From Topomyia yanbarensis (lineage: Eukaryota > Arthropoda > Insecta > Diptera > Culicidae): a stretch of 64,000 bases of DNA. The stretch lies in the NCBI RefSeq assembly GCF_030247195.1, contig NC_080670.1, positions 42,269,524-42,333,523 on the forward strand, in the 5' to 3' direction. The position numbers and the translations under genes are program-made. Positions 37,188 to 48,169 of this stretch are shown here, one piece after another. Below the pieces are notes generated by a model that saw nothing but the letters and a program-made list of their open reading frames with translations, searched no databases and was not told the DNA's origin. The stretch's first letter is position 1. Each line of letters starts with the position of its first letter.

Positions 37188-37195
37188 TATAAAAA
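37188..37195 (+). promoter_or_regulatory. TATA box of H2B relic 1
   Basis: GTATAAAA lies about 62 bp upstream of the H2B ATG and at the same relative place as GTATAAAA at 45121 in the second relic. It would have been the H2B side of the divergent H2A-H2B promoter. Confidence 0.6.
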
Positions 37196-37256
37196 CTCAG
37201 CATGCTGTTGCTCACGTTCAGTTCGTTTGCAGCATCGTAACGGTACGTCGGTCGAA

Positions 37257-37441
37257 ATGTCTCCGAAAGCCAGTGGAAGGGCCGATAAGAAATCTGGCCT
37301 GACTCATTACAACAAGCGCTTGACAATAACCTCCCGCGAAATTCAAACCGCCGTCCGTTTGCTGCTGTCACAGAAGAGTTGGCCAAGCACGCCGTCTCAG
37401 ATGGCACCAAAGCCGTTACCATATACACCAGCTACAAGTAA
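37257..37441 (+). pseudogene. His2B: Histone H2B pseudogene 1, internally deleted
   Basis: Begins MSPKASGRADKKSG (N-terminal tail), then jumps directly to HYNKRLTITSREIQTAVRLL from the C-terminal helix, so about 65 residues including the whole histone-fold core are missing. A frame change follows and the end reads, in another frame, LAKHAVSDGTKAV then an end like YTSYK and TAA at 37439. The downstream spacer matches that after the second H2B relic. Confidence 0.93.
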
Positions 37442-37852
37442 ATTCCGAACACTGCCACTGCCACTGCCTATCAATTTATCGACAAAGAATCGAATTGAAG
37501 TTTTGTTATTACAAGCATCAGAAAGTGGCTTGCCAAGAGCGTTGGATGGTGAGTGAGCCACTTGTGAACAATATAGTCGCTTTCACGTAGAATGACAAAA
37601 AAGTTATTTGTGTGATTTGTAGACAGTTTAGTGTAATGATTCAATTTACAAAAATCGAACGTTTTCTAACGTTTTAATATGGCTCCGTTTCAAAATTTTC
37701 TTTTCCAGCATTTCCTGCCGGGAAATGTTTTTTTGGTGGGTAAATTTGCTCGATAGAAATGCAGTTCGCCGATTGACCCATTCAGATTCGCAATTTCAAT
37801 TTTATTCTTTATCAAAAATGTGTGATCGTCATGAAAAGGACGATTTTTACAG
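37442..37852. other. Histone spacer after H2B relic 1
   Basis: Homologous to 45340-45540: shared words include AAAGAATCGAATTGAA, TTGTTATTACAAGCATC, AAAGTGGCTTGC and GAGCGTTGGAT. The histone stem-loop expected just after the stop is missing here, replaced by a short CACTGC repeat. Confidence 0.75.
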
Positions 37853-37894
37853 CAATATGTATTTCATTTGCGATTTTCAGCGTTCGATTTATAA
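37853..37894. repeat. 42-bp direct repeat, left copy
   Basis: CAATATGTATTTCATTTGCG followed by ATTTTCAGCGTTCGATTTATAA. It is identical to 44492-44533 and flanks the 6.6-kb segment that carries the hAT transposon. It is part of the spacer 3' of H2A, since TCAGCGTTCGATTTATG also precedes the H2A relic at 30341. Confidence 0.95.
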
Positions 37895-39155
37895 ATGGGG
37901 GGGGGGAAGGGGAGGAGTTGCTTCTCTAATCTTCCGGTCATCACATCGCATGCTTTGGTATACTTAGTATGTATAACAAGCATGAAGATGTGACACAAGG
38001 TGCCAAGAGCGCACTAAAATCCTGTCAATCCTATTTCTCATTGGATTGTCTGCTCTAAATATATCACCAGGGGACCATTCATAAATGATGTTGGATATTG
38101 ACAATAGGGAAGAGCGTCACGTAACGAGATAAAAAAAACTAAAAATGAATTTTAAACGTATCAGCGGATCAGGGATAAAAAAACATACAACATTGTTTAT
38201 GAAGGGCCCCCAAACAAAGAATATTCCATAACGAATATCACGTAACATCGGTGACAGAGCATTGGGATCAAGGCCAAGTCCCCCCTGGGTCGTGCAAAAC
38301 TGAGAAGCAACATCAATTTAGGCACAGATAGCAGACGTCCATTTATTTTCATTTTGTTTTGTTTTGTCTTTTCATTTGTTTCTCCTGCTACGATGTATGC
38401 GGGAGAGCGGGACGGCCAAGGAAACGGAAAGACAGTGGCCCAAACAGATCAGGAATAGGAGGGAGGACTGCGAACAGGGAAACCGACAACAGAGGAGAAA
38501 TCGTTTATTTATTTATTATAGCTACGATACTAATCACAATTGTTTTGCTTTTCTTGTTTCGTTTCAGCAAACCAAAATCTATACGGACTAGCACATACGA
38601 ACAGTTAGGCTTTGTAGGTTCTCATCTTGAGAAATGACAATGACACTGTACGAGATGGCGCTGGGCATGTGGCCTTCGACTGGCATGGTCCATTCTCATT
38701 GATTCGGAAGTCTTCTTGGCTGGTTGGTAGATATGTGCTCCTACTTGCAAGTTGATCAATTCGCTTGGGTGGGGGACATGTGGATCCTACTAGTGGTCGA
38801 CTCTTTTGATCGTGAGTATGAGGCTAGTTCAGGAAAGGAGTGCAGGACTGGCACCTAAGAGATAGTTAATTATTCAGGACTTGTTCTTATGATTACTAAA
38901 CTCGACCAAGCACACCGGCTCTCAGAAATGATAAGCAACCCTTTCGGGTCGGTGTGGTCTATTCGAGTCGAACCAGGCGGACATTCGGTTCGAGCAAACT
39001 TTATGGTTAATAGTGGATAAATATTTCTTACGCCTTTATTGGCAGAGATTCTTTTTGCGAAATCCTAAAATACCTTCACTGGTATAGCTACTCAGGAAAA
39101 TAATAATAGAACAATTAAGCGTTTGCCTGGTCCATAATGTAATGAATATGTATAT
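37895..39155. other. Non-coding stretch left of the hAT transposon
   Basis: Starts with a G-rich run (about 37895-37920). Contains CGAACAGTTAGGCTTTGTAG near 38600 that recurs at 44401, followed in both places by GAGAAATGACAATGACA, so the two sides of the inserted segment share sequence. No protein frame was recognised. Confidence 0.45.
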
Positions 39156-39585
39156 CAGGTATGGGAAAAATACAATCGAAATTCATTCCATAGTATTCGT
39201 TCACTGATATATCTCACCCTCCCATTCGCTATTTATGTCTCACAATGTATGAGTGAGAGAGTGTTCACCTTAGCTTGTCACATAATTCATTCTTGAACTC
39301 AGTGGTGAGGTATTGTAACGAGTTCGTTCATTCGCATTCAGATCGGCTCCCATTCTCTCTGCAAATTTTCGGAATGACATTTGGAAGTGAGTGACTCAGA
39401 TTGGAATATTGTTGTTTTGACTTGCGAGACACTCGATGATCGAATAATTGATTGAATCGATTCAGTCCTCATCTAGTTCAATCAGTTCGTTTTGTTTGCC
39501 GTTAATCTGGTACCTGATCAAAGCAAGTAAAAACAGATAAGTAGTCAAAATTAAAATATACCGAGTTGCTAAAAATTATTGCAGT

Positions 39586-42157
39586 ATGAAGCGCTCAAAT
39601 CCCACGCAGAAATCCATATTATTGCAAATTATCAGTGAGCAGGATGGCAAATACAAATGTGTTGCAGAAAACAAATGCGCCTACGAACAGGCAGTTCTGA
39701 ATGCCGGCAATTTCAAACGACATGTTCAAGCCTATCATCCTGTCGTGTATGATAGGCTAGGGTTGTCATCACCTGCAACTAATGTTGCTGAGTTAGTGGC
39801 AACCAAAAAGAAACAGAAAAAACTCGTTGTCGAATCAGACAAAAAAAAGTAATTCTGGGTACTTTGATGTTGCTCACAGAAAATAATTTGCCATACAGCT
39901 TTTTCGAGATGTCTGCTTACAAAATTCTACTTGGGCCCCTGTACGACGCAGCTGGTATTACAGTCAACAGGAAGACCATTTCAGATCTTATCAATAAAAG
40001 CTCGAAGCTCGCACGTAGCTGGATAAAAAAAGAAATGGCCAAAAAGCTGATAAGCCTAAAAATCGACAGCGCTTCTCGTGGAAACCGACATGTATTTGGT
40101 ATTAATGCACAATACTATTATGACGGGAAAGTTGTAATTCGGAATCTTGGTGAGTTGATTTTTTTTTTTTAAATTCTAGAAGTTTAAAGTCTAGTTAGAC
40201 ATCTAAGTCCTTCAAATCCGTTGATTTGGGAGACTTATTTTAGCTGATCTAACCATTTTTCGTACTATTTGGAATTTCATTACATTATCTAAAATACCGT
40301 TCATTCAATGCCGCGTAACATAAACTAATGGTCTAAATTCTATTAATTATTTAAGCTGTTCAAGAAATGCACTGCCGACAAACAAAAGAAAACCTGAAAG
40401 ACGTAATAATGCACGTTATGAAGGAATATGGTGTTGACATGAAGCAGGTGTACTCCATTGCCCACGACAATGGGAGTAATATGGTGGCGACCGTGAAATT
40501 GTTGAAAGAAATGTTAGAGAAATCAGCCCTAGAAAAAAGCCCATCAATCAACTTGCTCGTGGCTAATGAAGAAGTGCGTCGCATTTTTGAGTTACCTGAT
40601 GATACATGCGATATTACCAGTGACGACGAATTATCTACAGATGAACATAGCATCGGATCAGATGACTCATTGGAAGGAGATGATTTCTCTGATGGCAAAC
40701 AAGGGGATGTACATTTGATAACACTAGATGACGAGGACACTTTTTGTAAAATCGAGGAAATTCTTGACAGTACAAGATGCGCTGCTCATACAGCTCAGTT
40801 AGCTGTATGGGACATATTAAAACCCTACAAAGAACGCATCGCTAAGATCCAAAAAATGGTGGTGAAACTACGGCATCGTGAATATCACCACACTTTTAGA
40901 ACACACGATGCTCATCTACCTCCTATCGCCAACGACACGAGGTGGAATGGAAAATTTCTCATGATGACATCACTCCTTAAACAACGCCAGTTTTTCAATT
41001 TGTTGAAAACTAGCTATCCTGAAACAGGTACTAAACTAATGTGTAATATTTAATTTATTTGTGATCAACGTTCATATAACTTTTTGTGATTATTTTTCAA
41101 CGTTCTGTATATTTGTATTACACAATTTCTTTGGTTTTGTATATACAATTAAAAATATGAAGTGTATGTCTTATACATAGTTAATTTTTTTGTAGACTTC
41201 ACTCAACATTGGTCGTTTATTGAAAACATTTGTGAGGCTTTAGAACCAGCTTTCATTCTTACACTTAAGCTGCAGAAAAGGCATTGTCCGCTGTCAGACT
41301 TCTACGTATATTGGTTGCAGTGCCAATCACAATTGGATAAATTGAAATCAAACATTCTCGCAAAACGGCTGTTGAATGCATTTAAAACTCGAGCAAACAA
41401 ACTTACCAGTTCTTTGCAGTTCAAAGCGTGCTTGTATTTGGATCCAAGATTCAATTTTTTAGGTTCCAAGCGCATCTCAACAGAGGATAAAGATAAGATC
41501 CAGGTAAGAATTACGTTACAAATTGTAATTGCACGTAACCTGAAGCTAGTAAATGAAATATGGAGGTAATAAATCTCACTACGTCATTTAATGACAACTT
41601 TAAATCTGGGCGAATTATTTCGTTAAACTGTTTTTCTATAAAACTTGCAGAAATTTCTGCTCCAGCTATATCATCGGCTTGATGAAATTGAAGGGGTGGC
41701 AACTGAGCCTGCTCCATCTACATCTGCTAGTGAGCCACAAGACGACTTGGATTTGTACCTTTCTGCCTTTTTCGAAGAAGACGACATTCCGATGGGAGTA
41801 TCACATTCCATAGATGAATCAGTTCTCTCTCAGATTAAAGAGCTGGAATTACAAGAAAAAGTGCCAATAATTCAACTTGCAGATGGATCTAAGACAAGCA
41901 CTCAATTCAACATACTTACGTACTGGGAATCACGGAAGATTACGTCTCCTATTCTTTACCGTTTGGCGATGGTAATTTTGGCGGCACCTTCTACTCAGGT
42001 TTCTGTCGAGAGGGCCTTCAGTGGTCTTAAACTAATTCTCACAGATCATCGAATGCGACTGACTGAGAAATCAGTGGAGGATTTGCTTGTCCTCAAACTC
42101 AATTCTGATTTATTGGAGAAAGTTTCCGAAAGTTTGAGTACCGACAATACATTTTAA
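39586..42157 (+). CDS. hAT transposase, four exons, one frame change in an A8 run
   Basis: Cut-and-paste transposase. Exons: 39586-40149, 40356-41027, 41196-41503, 41651-42157; introns 206, 168 and 147 bp with GTGAGT, GTACTA, GTAAGA donors and AG acceptors; all three junctions keep frame. About 683 residues. In order: a BED-like zinc finger (C-x5-C ... H-x4-H, KCVAENKC and FKRHVQAYH), NLPYSFFEM, first catalytic Asp in LKIDSAS (about 160), second in AHDNGSNMV (about 224), RCAAHTAQLAVW, NDTRWNGKF, and the C-terminal dimerisation domain with the catalytic Glu in APSTQVSVERAFSGL (about 634). Odd: within exon 1 the BED frame ends in GACAAAAAAAAGTAA (39842-39852) and the frame continues at -1. A one-base loss in the A-run, an assembly error or -1 slippage at A AAA AAG would each explain it. 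The TIRs, TSD and catalytic triad are otherwise intact. Confidence 0.9.
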
Positions 42158-43970
42158 GCCAAGATTGAGTTATTTTTGTTTGTTTGCTTTACGTACGTTG
42201 GACTGTATTCTACGAATTACACTGAAATATATTTATATAAAAATGATCTTAGATAATATGCCTTTCATTGCCCAATAAACCATATCTACTTCTCGGCATT
42301 TTATGAAAAAATAAGGAAAAGGTTTGAAATAAGTCGGGATAAGTGTGTTAATTCAAGGAGCACACTCAATTACCAAAGGCAGCAAAATTGGGAGTCTACC
42401 AAGGGCCCCAGAAGACCACGCAACTTCACTGGCTATATGCATTTCAATCTGCTTCTTCTAAGGCCTTTGAGTGGCTCATTCAAATACATTTACGATACCT
42501 TTGTAGACTTTGGAACCATACCAAGAACGATTCGTCGATTCCACTGTAATCAATCCTGTCATGTAACCATTGCACTTTGGGACAAATTAAAATTGAATAC
42601 CAAGTACAGTCGTCCTGCATGGTCAAGTAAGGCCGATGGCATGCTGACGAGAAATCCGAAACACTAGTTGTAAGTGAAACGAATGCATCTTAATTGTACC
42701 AGTATAGAGCGTGTCAAGAACGTGCAATCCCATTAAACACAAAGTGTGTGCCGGCCTCATGGGTATCAGTCTTTTTTACACTTCGTTTGATAGACGTTAC
42801 GAGGTCTGACAGAGCCACAGCAAACATTTGGAGTATCTAGACGTTTATTGTTTGACGTTCCGGAACAACTGCATGGATATTCCAACGCGCTTGTGATTTT
42901 TTGTAAGGAAAACTTCCAAAGTAAAGTTTAACGGTATTTTATCGTCATTGAAGATGATCAGATAAAACATGTTTTAGCCAGGCGCATACTTCATTGACGT
43001 TTTGAGGAAGTTTACAATCTTTCAAAATTCGCCTGCGGTCATCCAAAAACTTGCATATCGATGTGTATTTTCCGCTTATCCTTTCGAGACCGTATTTATG
43101 GATTTATTTTTTTGCTGCTTTCTGTGGTAGAAAGAGAAAGTTCAGAAGGATACTGTTCAGACCATGTAGAGGAGAATACTTCAAATGAATTGATAGGAAA
43201 ATATATACTCTAAGAATTCCGGATGTGATTCAAGCTATTCTGTAAAATAGAAGGAAAGCGAGTTATTACCAAGATACGCGATTACCGGTATTGGAAAATA
43301 TATTCCCAGGTTTTTTGCAACTTCTTTCGAAGACCTCCTGGACGTTCGCTACTATGCATCAAAATTTGCAGGTGTATCTTGCTTTTGACGGGACACTGTG
43401 ACCATGAAACCTCAGCTTCCTCCAGCAGTAGAAAAACTTGCCAAAAATCCTTCAAATCCTGCACAATTAAAAATATGATCCTGTTCTGACAAGTGTTGAA
43501 TTGAAAATGAATAGTCTATCGAAGTCAGGGCTTGCCTCGATCGAGCAATAAATCTTAAAGTGGTAACTACATGCTGTTTCTCAGTATTATTACAAATAGC
43601 AACACTTTTTTGCCCGATGGCATACTGAAAAAAGGATGAGAAGAGCAAAAGAAAAAATTGATTTATGCTGAACTGATTGGAATGAATCATAGAGTGCATT
43701 CGATGAATGAATGCAGTTTGACTCATTCATGATTCAATTCCTCCCTATTCTGCAGACGTTCAGCTCATTTCTAAAATAGATTAAATCGCTCACAACCAGT
43801 GAGTGTTCATTCATTGATCGAATTGTAGAAACATGGTGATGTAGAGAAGATTCATCGCAGTCTCTCACGATTCGTCGTTTCACGCTCACTATGCTGATTG
43901 TGAGTGGCTGAACCAAGGATGAATGGTTATCAGGTGCAATCAAACGAATGAGTGAATTTTCCCATACCTG
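42158..43970. other. 3' part of the hAT transposon without coding signal
   Basis: Transposase 3' UTR, then about 1.5 kb of unrecognised sequence, then the right subterminal region rich in ATTCATTCGA/TGAATG words. The long 3' non-coding part may itself contain older insertions. Confidence 0.45.
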
Positions 43971-43978
43971 ATGTATAT

Positions 43979-44491
43979 TGACTAGAACAGGGATAATCGA
44001 GTTATGTTATAAGATAGAGAAGAAACAGCACAGTTGAAGGAAAAGTATTTGCGAGTAAGGACTAATACTGCTAGTATGTTTACCGTTTCAATTAATAGTC
44101 GATTGATCTGCTTCGGAACTAGCAGACAAAAAGGAGATTAGGAAGAGACAGAAGCGGATTCAATGCAAAACGACGTTACACGCTCTGAACTTGCGCCAAA
44201 TAGTTTGTATGTAAGTATGAAATTCGCGGACATCACGGCTGACTGCGATCTCTAATTTACTTAACAGTCGATTGATCCGCTTCTGATCTAGGGGATCAGG
44301 AAGAAAATAGAAGCGGAATCAATGCGAAGTTTTAATTGCATCACTGACGACTTAGCACGCGTTGTTAGGAGCAGGATACATTGGACCAGACAAAATAGAA
44401 CGAACAGTTAGGCTTTGTAGGTCCTCATCTTGACAGAGTCTAGATGGGCAGATGAACGTCTGCCAGGGTGTGGGCTGAGAAATGACAATGA
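43979..44491. other. Non-coding stretch right of the hAT transposon
   Basis: Holds a diverged direct repeat: AGTCGATTGATCTGCTTCGG near 44097 and AGTCGATTGATCCGCTTCTG near 44267, each followed by a purine-rich AGGAAGA segment. No gene is seen. Confidence 0.45.
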
Positions 44492-44533
44492 CAATATGTA
44501 TTTCATTTGCGATTTTCAGCGTTCGATTTATAA
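44492..44533. repeat. 42-bp direct repeat, right copy
   Basis: Identical to 37853-37894. It resumes the histone spacer that leads into H2A relic 2. Confidence 0.95.
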
Positions 44534-44780
44534 TGTTTCAAAGATTTTCTTCCATTTAATTCCACTATGTTTTTATAGTTAGATGCACTTGCACTTTACT
44601 ATTTAACAGATACCGGTATTTCGATTACTACTTGTAATCTTCTTCAGTGTTTGTATCAGTCTATAGAAGAAGATTACAAGTAGTAATCGAAATACCGGTA
44701 TCTGTTAAATAGTGAAGTGCAAGTGCAGCTAACTATAAAAACATAGTGGAATTAAATGGAAGAAAATCTTTGAAACATTA
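44531..44780. repeat. Near-perfect 250-bp palindrome (about 113-bp arms)
   Basis: TAATGTTTCAAAGATTTTCT through TTGTAATCTTCTT is mirrored by AAGAAGATTACAAG through CTTTGAAACATTA, with about 22 nt between (CAGTGTTTGTATCAGTCTATAG) and very few mismatches (for example GTTAGATGCACTT versus AAGTGCAGCTAAC). It interrupts the spacer next to H2A relic 2. TA at the ends hints at a Tc1/mariner-type MITE. Such high arm identity suggests a recent insertion or conversion between arms. Confidence 0.95.
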
Positions 44781-44827
44781 CGTACATTCCACTAAGACCT
44801 CCGTTCGCGTATATATTGCTCGATTTA

Positions 44828-45046
44828 TGTTTTCTTTTCGGTCTTCTTGGGCAGCACTACTGATTGGATGTTTTGCAACACACTACCTTGTCACATGTTT
44901 GTTCAACTTTTCGTTGTTACGAATCGCCAGCTGCTGAAGACGTGGGATAATTCGTCTTTTTGTTGTCACGGGCAGCATTTGCTTCCAATTTTAACACTTT
45001 AACAGCAAGGTATTCCATTACAGCTACTAAGTAAACGGCACGCGTT
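44828..45046 (-). pseudogene. His2A: Histone H2A pseudogene 2, N-terminally truncated
   Basis: The minus strand gives [20 protein letters not shown], then [18 protein letters not shown] in changing frames, then an end related to [15 protein letters not shown]. The first 45 or so residues are missing. It is divergently arranged with H2B relic 2 across a short promoter of about 140 bp, which preserves the standard H2A-H2B order. Confidence 0.92.
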
Positions 45047-45120
45047 CAACACAATTGCTTCGAAGAATACATATTGAGGACAACACAAAAAAGGACGAGC
45101 TTACATTGTGCTGCTGTCGG

Positions 45121-45128
45121 GTATAAAA
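45121..45128 (+). promoter_or_regulatory. TATA box of H2B relic 2
   Basis: GTATAAAA about 60 bp upstream of the relic ATG, matching the position at 37188 in relic 1. Confidence 0.6.
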
Positions 45129-45186
45129 CTAACATGCTGCTCAATATCAGTTCGTTTGTATCGTCGTACCATATACGTCGATCTAA

Positions 45187-45291
45187 ATGTTTCCGAACAT
45201 TATCAAAGGAAGCGGCCGTCCGTTTGCACCTGTCAGAAAAGTTCGCCAAGCACGCCGTCTCAGATGGCACAAATACACCAGCTCCAAGTAA
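45187..45291 (+). pseudogene. His2B: Histone H2B pseudogene 2, mostly deleted
   Basis: Only the start (ATG with a degraded tail) and the C-terminal helix survive: AAVRLHLSEKFAKHAVSDGT and a final TPAPSK with TAA at 45289. The middle, including nearly the whole histone fold, is missing. Different deletion ends from relic 1 suggest that the two decayed separately or recombined. Confidence 0.9.
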
Positions 45292-45317
45292 ATTCCGAAT
45301 ACTGCCCAAAAACAAAA

Positions 45318-45333
45318 GGCCCTTTTCAGGGCC
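45318..45333 (+). terminator. Histone mRNA 3' stem-loop (H2B relic 2)
   Basis: GGCCCTTTTCAGGGCC followed by ACCA, identical to the stem-loop after the H4 relic, 27 bp after the H2B stop. Confidence 0.95.
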
Positions 45334-45569
45334 ACCATTAGTCAACAAAGAATCGAATTGAAATTTTGTTATTACAAGCATCTCAAAGTGGCTTGCGAAG
45401 AGCGTTGGATAGTAAGTGAGCCACTCGTGAACAATATCGTCGGCATGTCGTAGAATGGCACAAAATAAAAAGTTATCATTTGTGTGATTTGTTGACAGTT
45501 TCGTGTAATGATTCAATTTCAAATAACATTCATTTAATGCTCTTTTTAGGATTACCATATGATGATAAA

Positions 45570-47982
45570 TATGTTCGAATATTTTAGATTTCGATGTACG
45601 TGTATCGATATTTCGGTATTTCCATTAGAAATAACGAAATAACTGCTTTTAATACAACTTATCAGAAGATAGTCAAAATTGTAGCATTTGTATAACCAGT
45701 CTAAAGTGTATTCTACTTCACTCCGGTTATGTCTCTGACATTACCCACCCATCTTTTTTAAATTGGTAACTAAAAAGTTGCTAAACACTTTCGATTTATT
45801 TTTATTGTTTGAAAGCAATTTATGTTTAGATAAAACTACGCAATTTGCTAGAATATTAGATTAGTGTTTTCTGATCCGCCTTCGAGCTAGGACGATGGGA
45901 TCAAGACTCCTTGGGAATGAAGTCTCCTTAGTATCCCCAACTACTAGAATACTAGAGATTTCCTCGCGTTACGTAGTTACATGCCTATTGTAATGAGCCT
46001 GTAATGCAATCATTTTCAATACAGGGTAACTGAACGGACCTGTTTTCGTGAAATTATAAGAGAAATTATCAAAATGGGCTAGAACTGACCTGCGGTCAAA
46101 GCAGGATTTAAAGCTTCTGTAGTGTAGCTCTAAATTCTGTGTTAACCGTCCCTTTTTTCTCTTAACGTGGATACTGGCATAATTTCACAAATTTAGGCCA
46201 TTCACGTATTTTACGACATAAAAGTTTGCCGTTATCACAATCTGGTCCAGCCAGTATCTCAAAATTTTGATCTCAATGGCGGTTGAGCTATATTTTATTT
46301 TTGTTCACGTCATGGTAATTCCTTTTTTTCGATACAGTATATCCGTTTCAGATATGTAGCATTTACCAAAACTAGTTTTGGATTCTTTCGATACGTTCAA
46401 TCTGCTCTAGCTTTTCCTTATCATCTTTCTTTTTTCTACTTTCAGAGCGCAAACGGTTTGCTGATGTCTTCGAGTATTGGCAGCCCATTCGCTAGGAACC
46501 AGTTTTTTTCTCATTTCATAGAAAGCGCCGCACGCCGATGTCGATAGAATAGTGTTTATCCCCTGAACATAGAGGAACTGTTGCAAACAAGTGAGGTCAA
46601 TAAAAATTGTATAAACCAAATAAACTTTTATGCGCGAAGGTGACTTAACGATTATCCGAACATGACCCGATCCTCACACGGCAATTCCAAAACGTATTGT
46701 GCTAGTCCCAAAAACCGGATTCGGTGTACTTTGAAATCAAAGCCCATCTCCGTGCGTACGACTTTTGCGTGTCATCTGCGTTGCGTACACACGGTTGCTT
46801 ACTTCTGGAAATCTATGGCTATACCCAACAGGCAGAAGATCAAGTTCATCAACCTTTTCCCGGCCATCTCTCCGGTCTCGTGAGGCCTATAGGGATGGCT
46901 TTTGAAAAGAAAACGATGAGCTCGCCCGTTTAAAGCACGTAAGCATAAACAGCCTTACGTCGCGTATAAATGTTGTGAAACTTGGACGAAAAAGATTCAT
47001 AGCATAAATAGGGAACTGAAGGAACGGAAGGGAAGAGCTCTTGCGGCAGGCCCTCAACTGCTCTGCCAGCTTCCTAGGATTTAAAGTTTAATCAACTTTC
47101 GTCTAGGCCTACTCTCGGTGGAACAGCACCAGCCACTAATCGATTCCTTCTTGTTTGCGTTTTCGCATTATTGGGGGCAGCAAGCGAGCCTGATGATGGT
47201 AGGCTGGTGATGGATGATTATTATAAAATAAATAGATTTTGTTTGGAAGTTTGGGAACGGGCGGGATACGTGTATGTCAAATGATGGGTGATTGAAGGCT
47301 ACTGATCGATCTGGTCCCTTTTTACAATTTTTTAACTGATTGGGTACGAATTTTAAAATATCATACTCGTATTCATTAGGGCATACAAACTTTGTAAATT
47401 TTCCTGTTCCATGTTCAAATATCGACCACATTGAAGATAATCGCGTTTTGCTTTCTGTTCGCATTACTCATTGCCCGTTCGCCTAGGTTTTTTTTTCAAC
47501 AGTTTGTTTTGTTTTCAATTCTTCCTCTGATTCTATCCACGCATACTGTCTGCTAGCTGTTTTCAAATGCTTCCAAAAAGAACATTTACCGACAATAATT
47601 GCAAGAAATTAAATACCCCCCTCTTTAAAGATTGCGTACAGGAGATTTGACGGGAAATAAGAAGCATGGAAAAGAGCGATGCTCCCAACTACGCGTGCGT
47701 TTCGTACCGCTTGGTGCGTGGAAAGGGTGTTGACCCTTATTTCAATACACTAAAAAGTATAACCTATAGCATTCCCACATCAAAATACAACCGTACAAGA
47801 GCAAGTGGTACAGGCTCGCGTGGATATTGATAGTGGAAACAATAATCTTTTTCTTTCTGCTGGCTTAAGAAATATACGGTTTCAAGTTATACAAAGCAAA
47901 TACAGTAGCAAGCATATTTTTTTAGTGAACATCAGGATTGCTGTTTGATATTGTTACTCGTTTGGTTAACCTTTCCGAAGAT
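45570..47982. other. 2.4-kb stretch without recognised content
   Basis: Composition becomes less AT-rich at about 46640-47150, which could mark an old exon, UTR or repeat. Short frames there (46662-46933) show no domain and overlap each other on the same strand. I cannot support a gene. Confidence 0.4.
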
Positions 47983-48158
47983 CAGCTATTCTCAAGCTGT
48001 GGTCCGCGGACCCCTTGGGGGTCTTGATGTAGTAGATAGGGGTCCGCGATGAAGAATTTCTTTTCCAGGTACATAAGGGAATTTCAAGAACTTTTTTCGT
48101 AACAGACCCTGGATGATTTCAAGGGGGTCTGGTATACAAAACAGGTAGAGAACCGCTG
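47983..48158. mobile_element. Small hAT-like MITE (CAGCNNTTCTC ends)
   Basis: The left end CAGCTATTCTCAAGCTG and the inverted right end CAGCGGTTCTCTACCTG match at 13 of 17 places. The body has GGTCCGCGGACCCCTTGGGG and a second GGGGTCCGCG. Such ends are usual for hAT-type MITEs. Flanking 8-mers do not match, so the target duplication has decayed or the call is wrong. Confidence 0.5.
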
Positions 48159-48169
48159 TGTATCTAAAA

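Larger units (their letters stand above)
39156..43970 (+). mobile_element. Complete hAT transposon with perfect TIRs and 8-bp TSD
   Basis: The ends are CAGGTATGGGAAAA and its exact inverse (14 of 14). ATGTATAT lies on both sides (39148-39155, 43971-43978). The 4815-bp element encodes a hAT transposase in four exons on the plus strand. The regions of 430 bp before and 1.8 kb after the gene contain CATTC/GAATG-rich motifs in both orientations near the ends (39180-39440, 43640-43960), fitting subterminal transposase sites. It inserted within DNA that itself interrupts the histone relic. Confidence 0.96.

Noticed and set aside
39842..39890. Intron explanation for the frame change in the hAT transposase
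   Set aside because: A GTAATT donor and a TTGCTCACAG acceptor exist but would give an intron of under 40 bp and remove conserved residues, so a frame change is simpler.
40360..40740. 126-codon Ser-rich frame on the minus strand
   Set aside because: Antisense shadow of the second transposase exon.
46662..46933. Two overlapping plus-strand frames of 69-73 codons
   Set aside because: Overlapping frames on the same strand, no domain, no splice support; composition shift alone is not enough for a gene.
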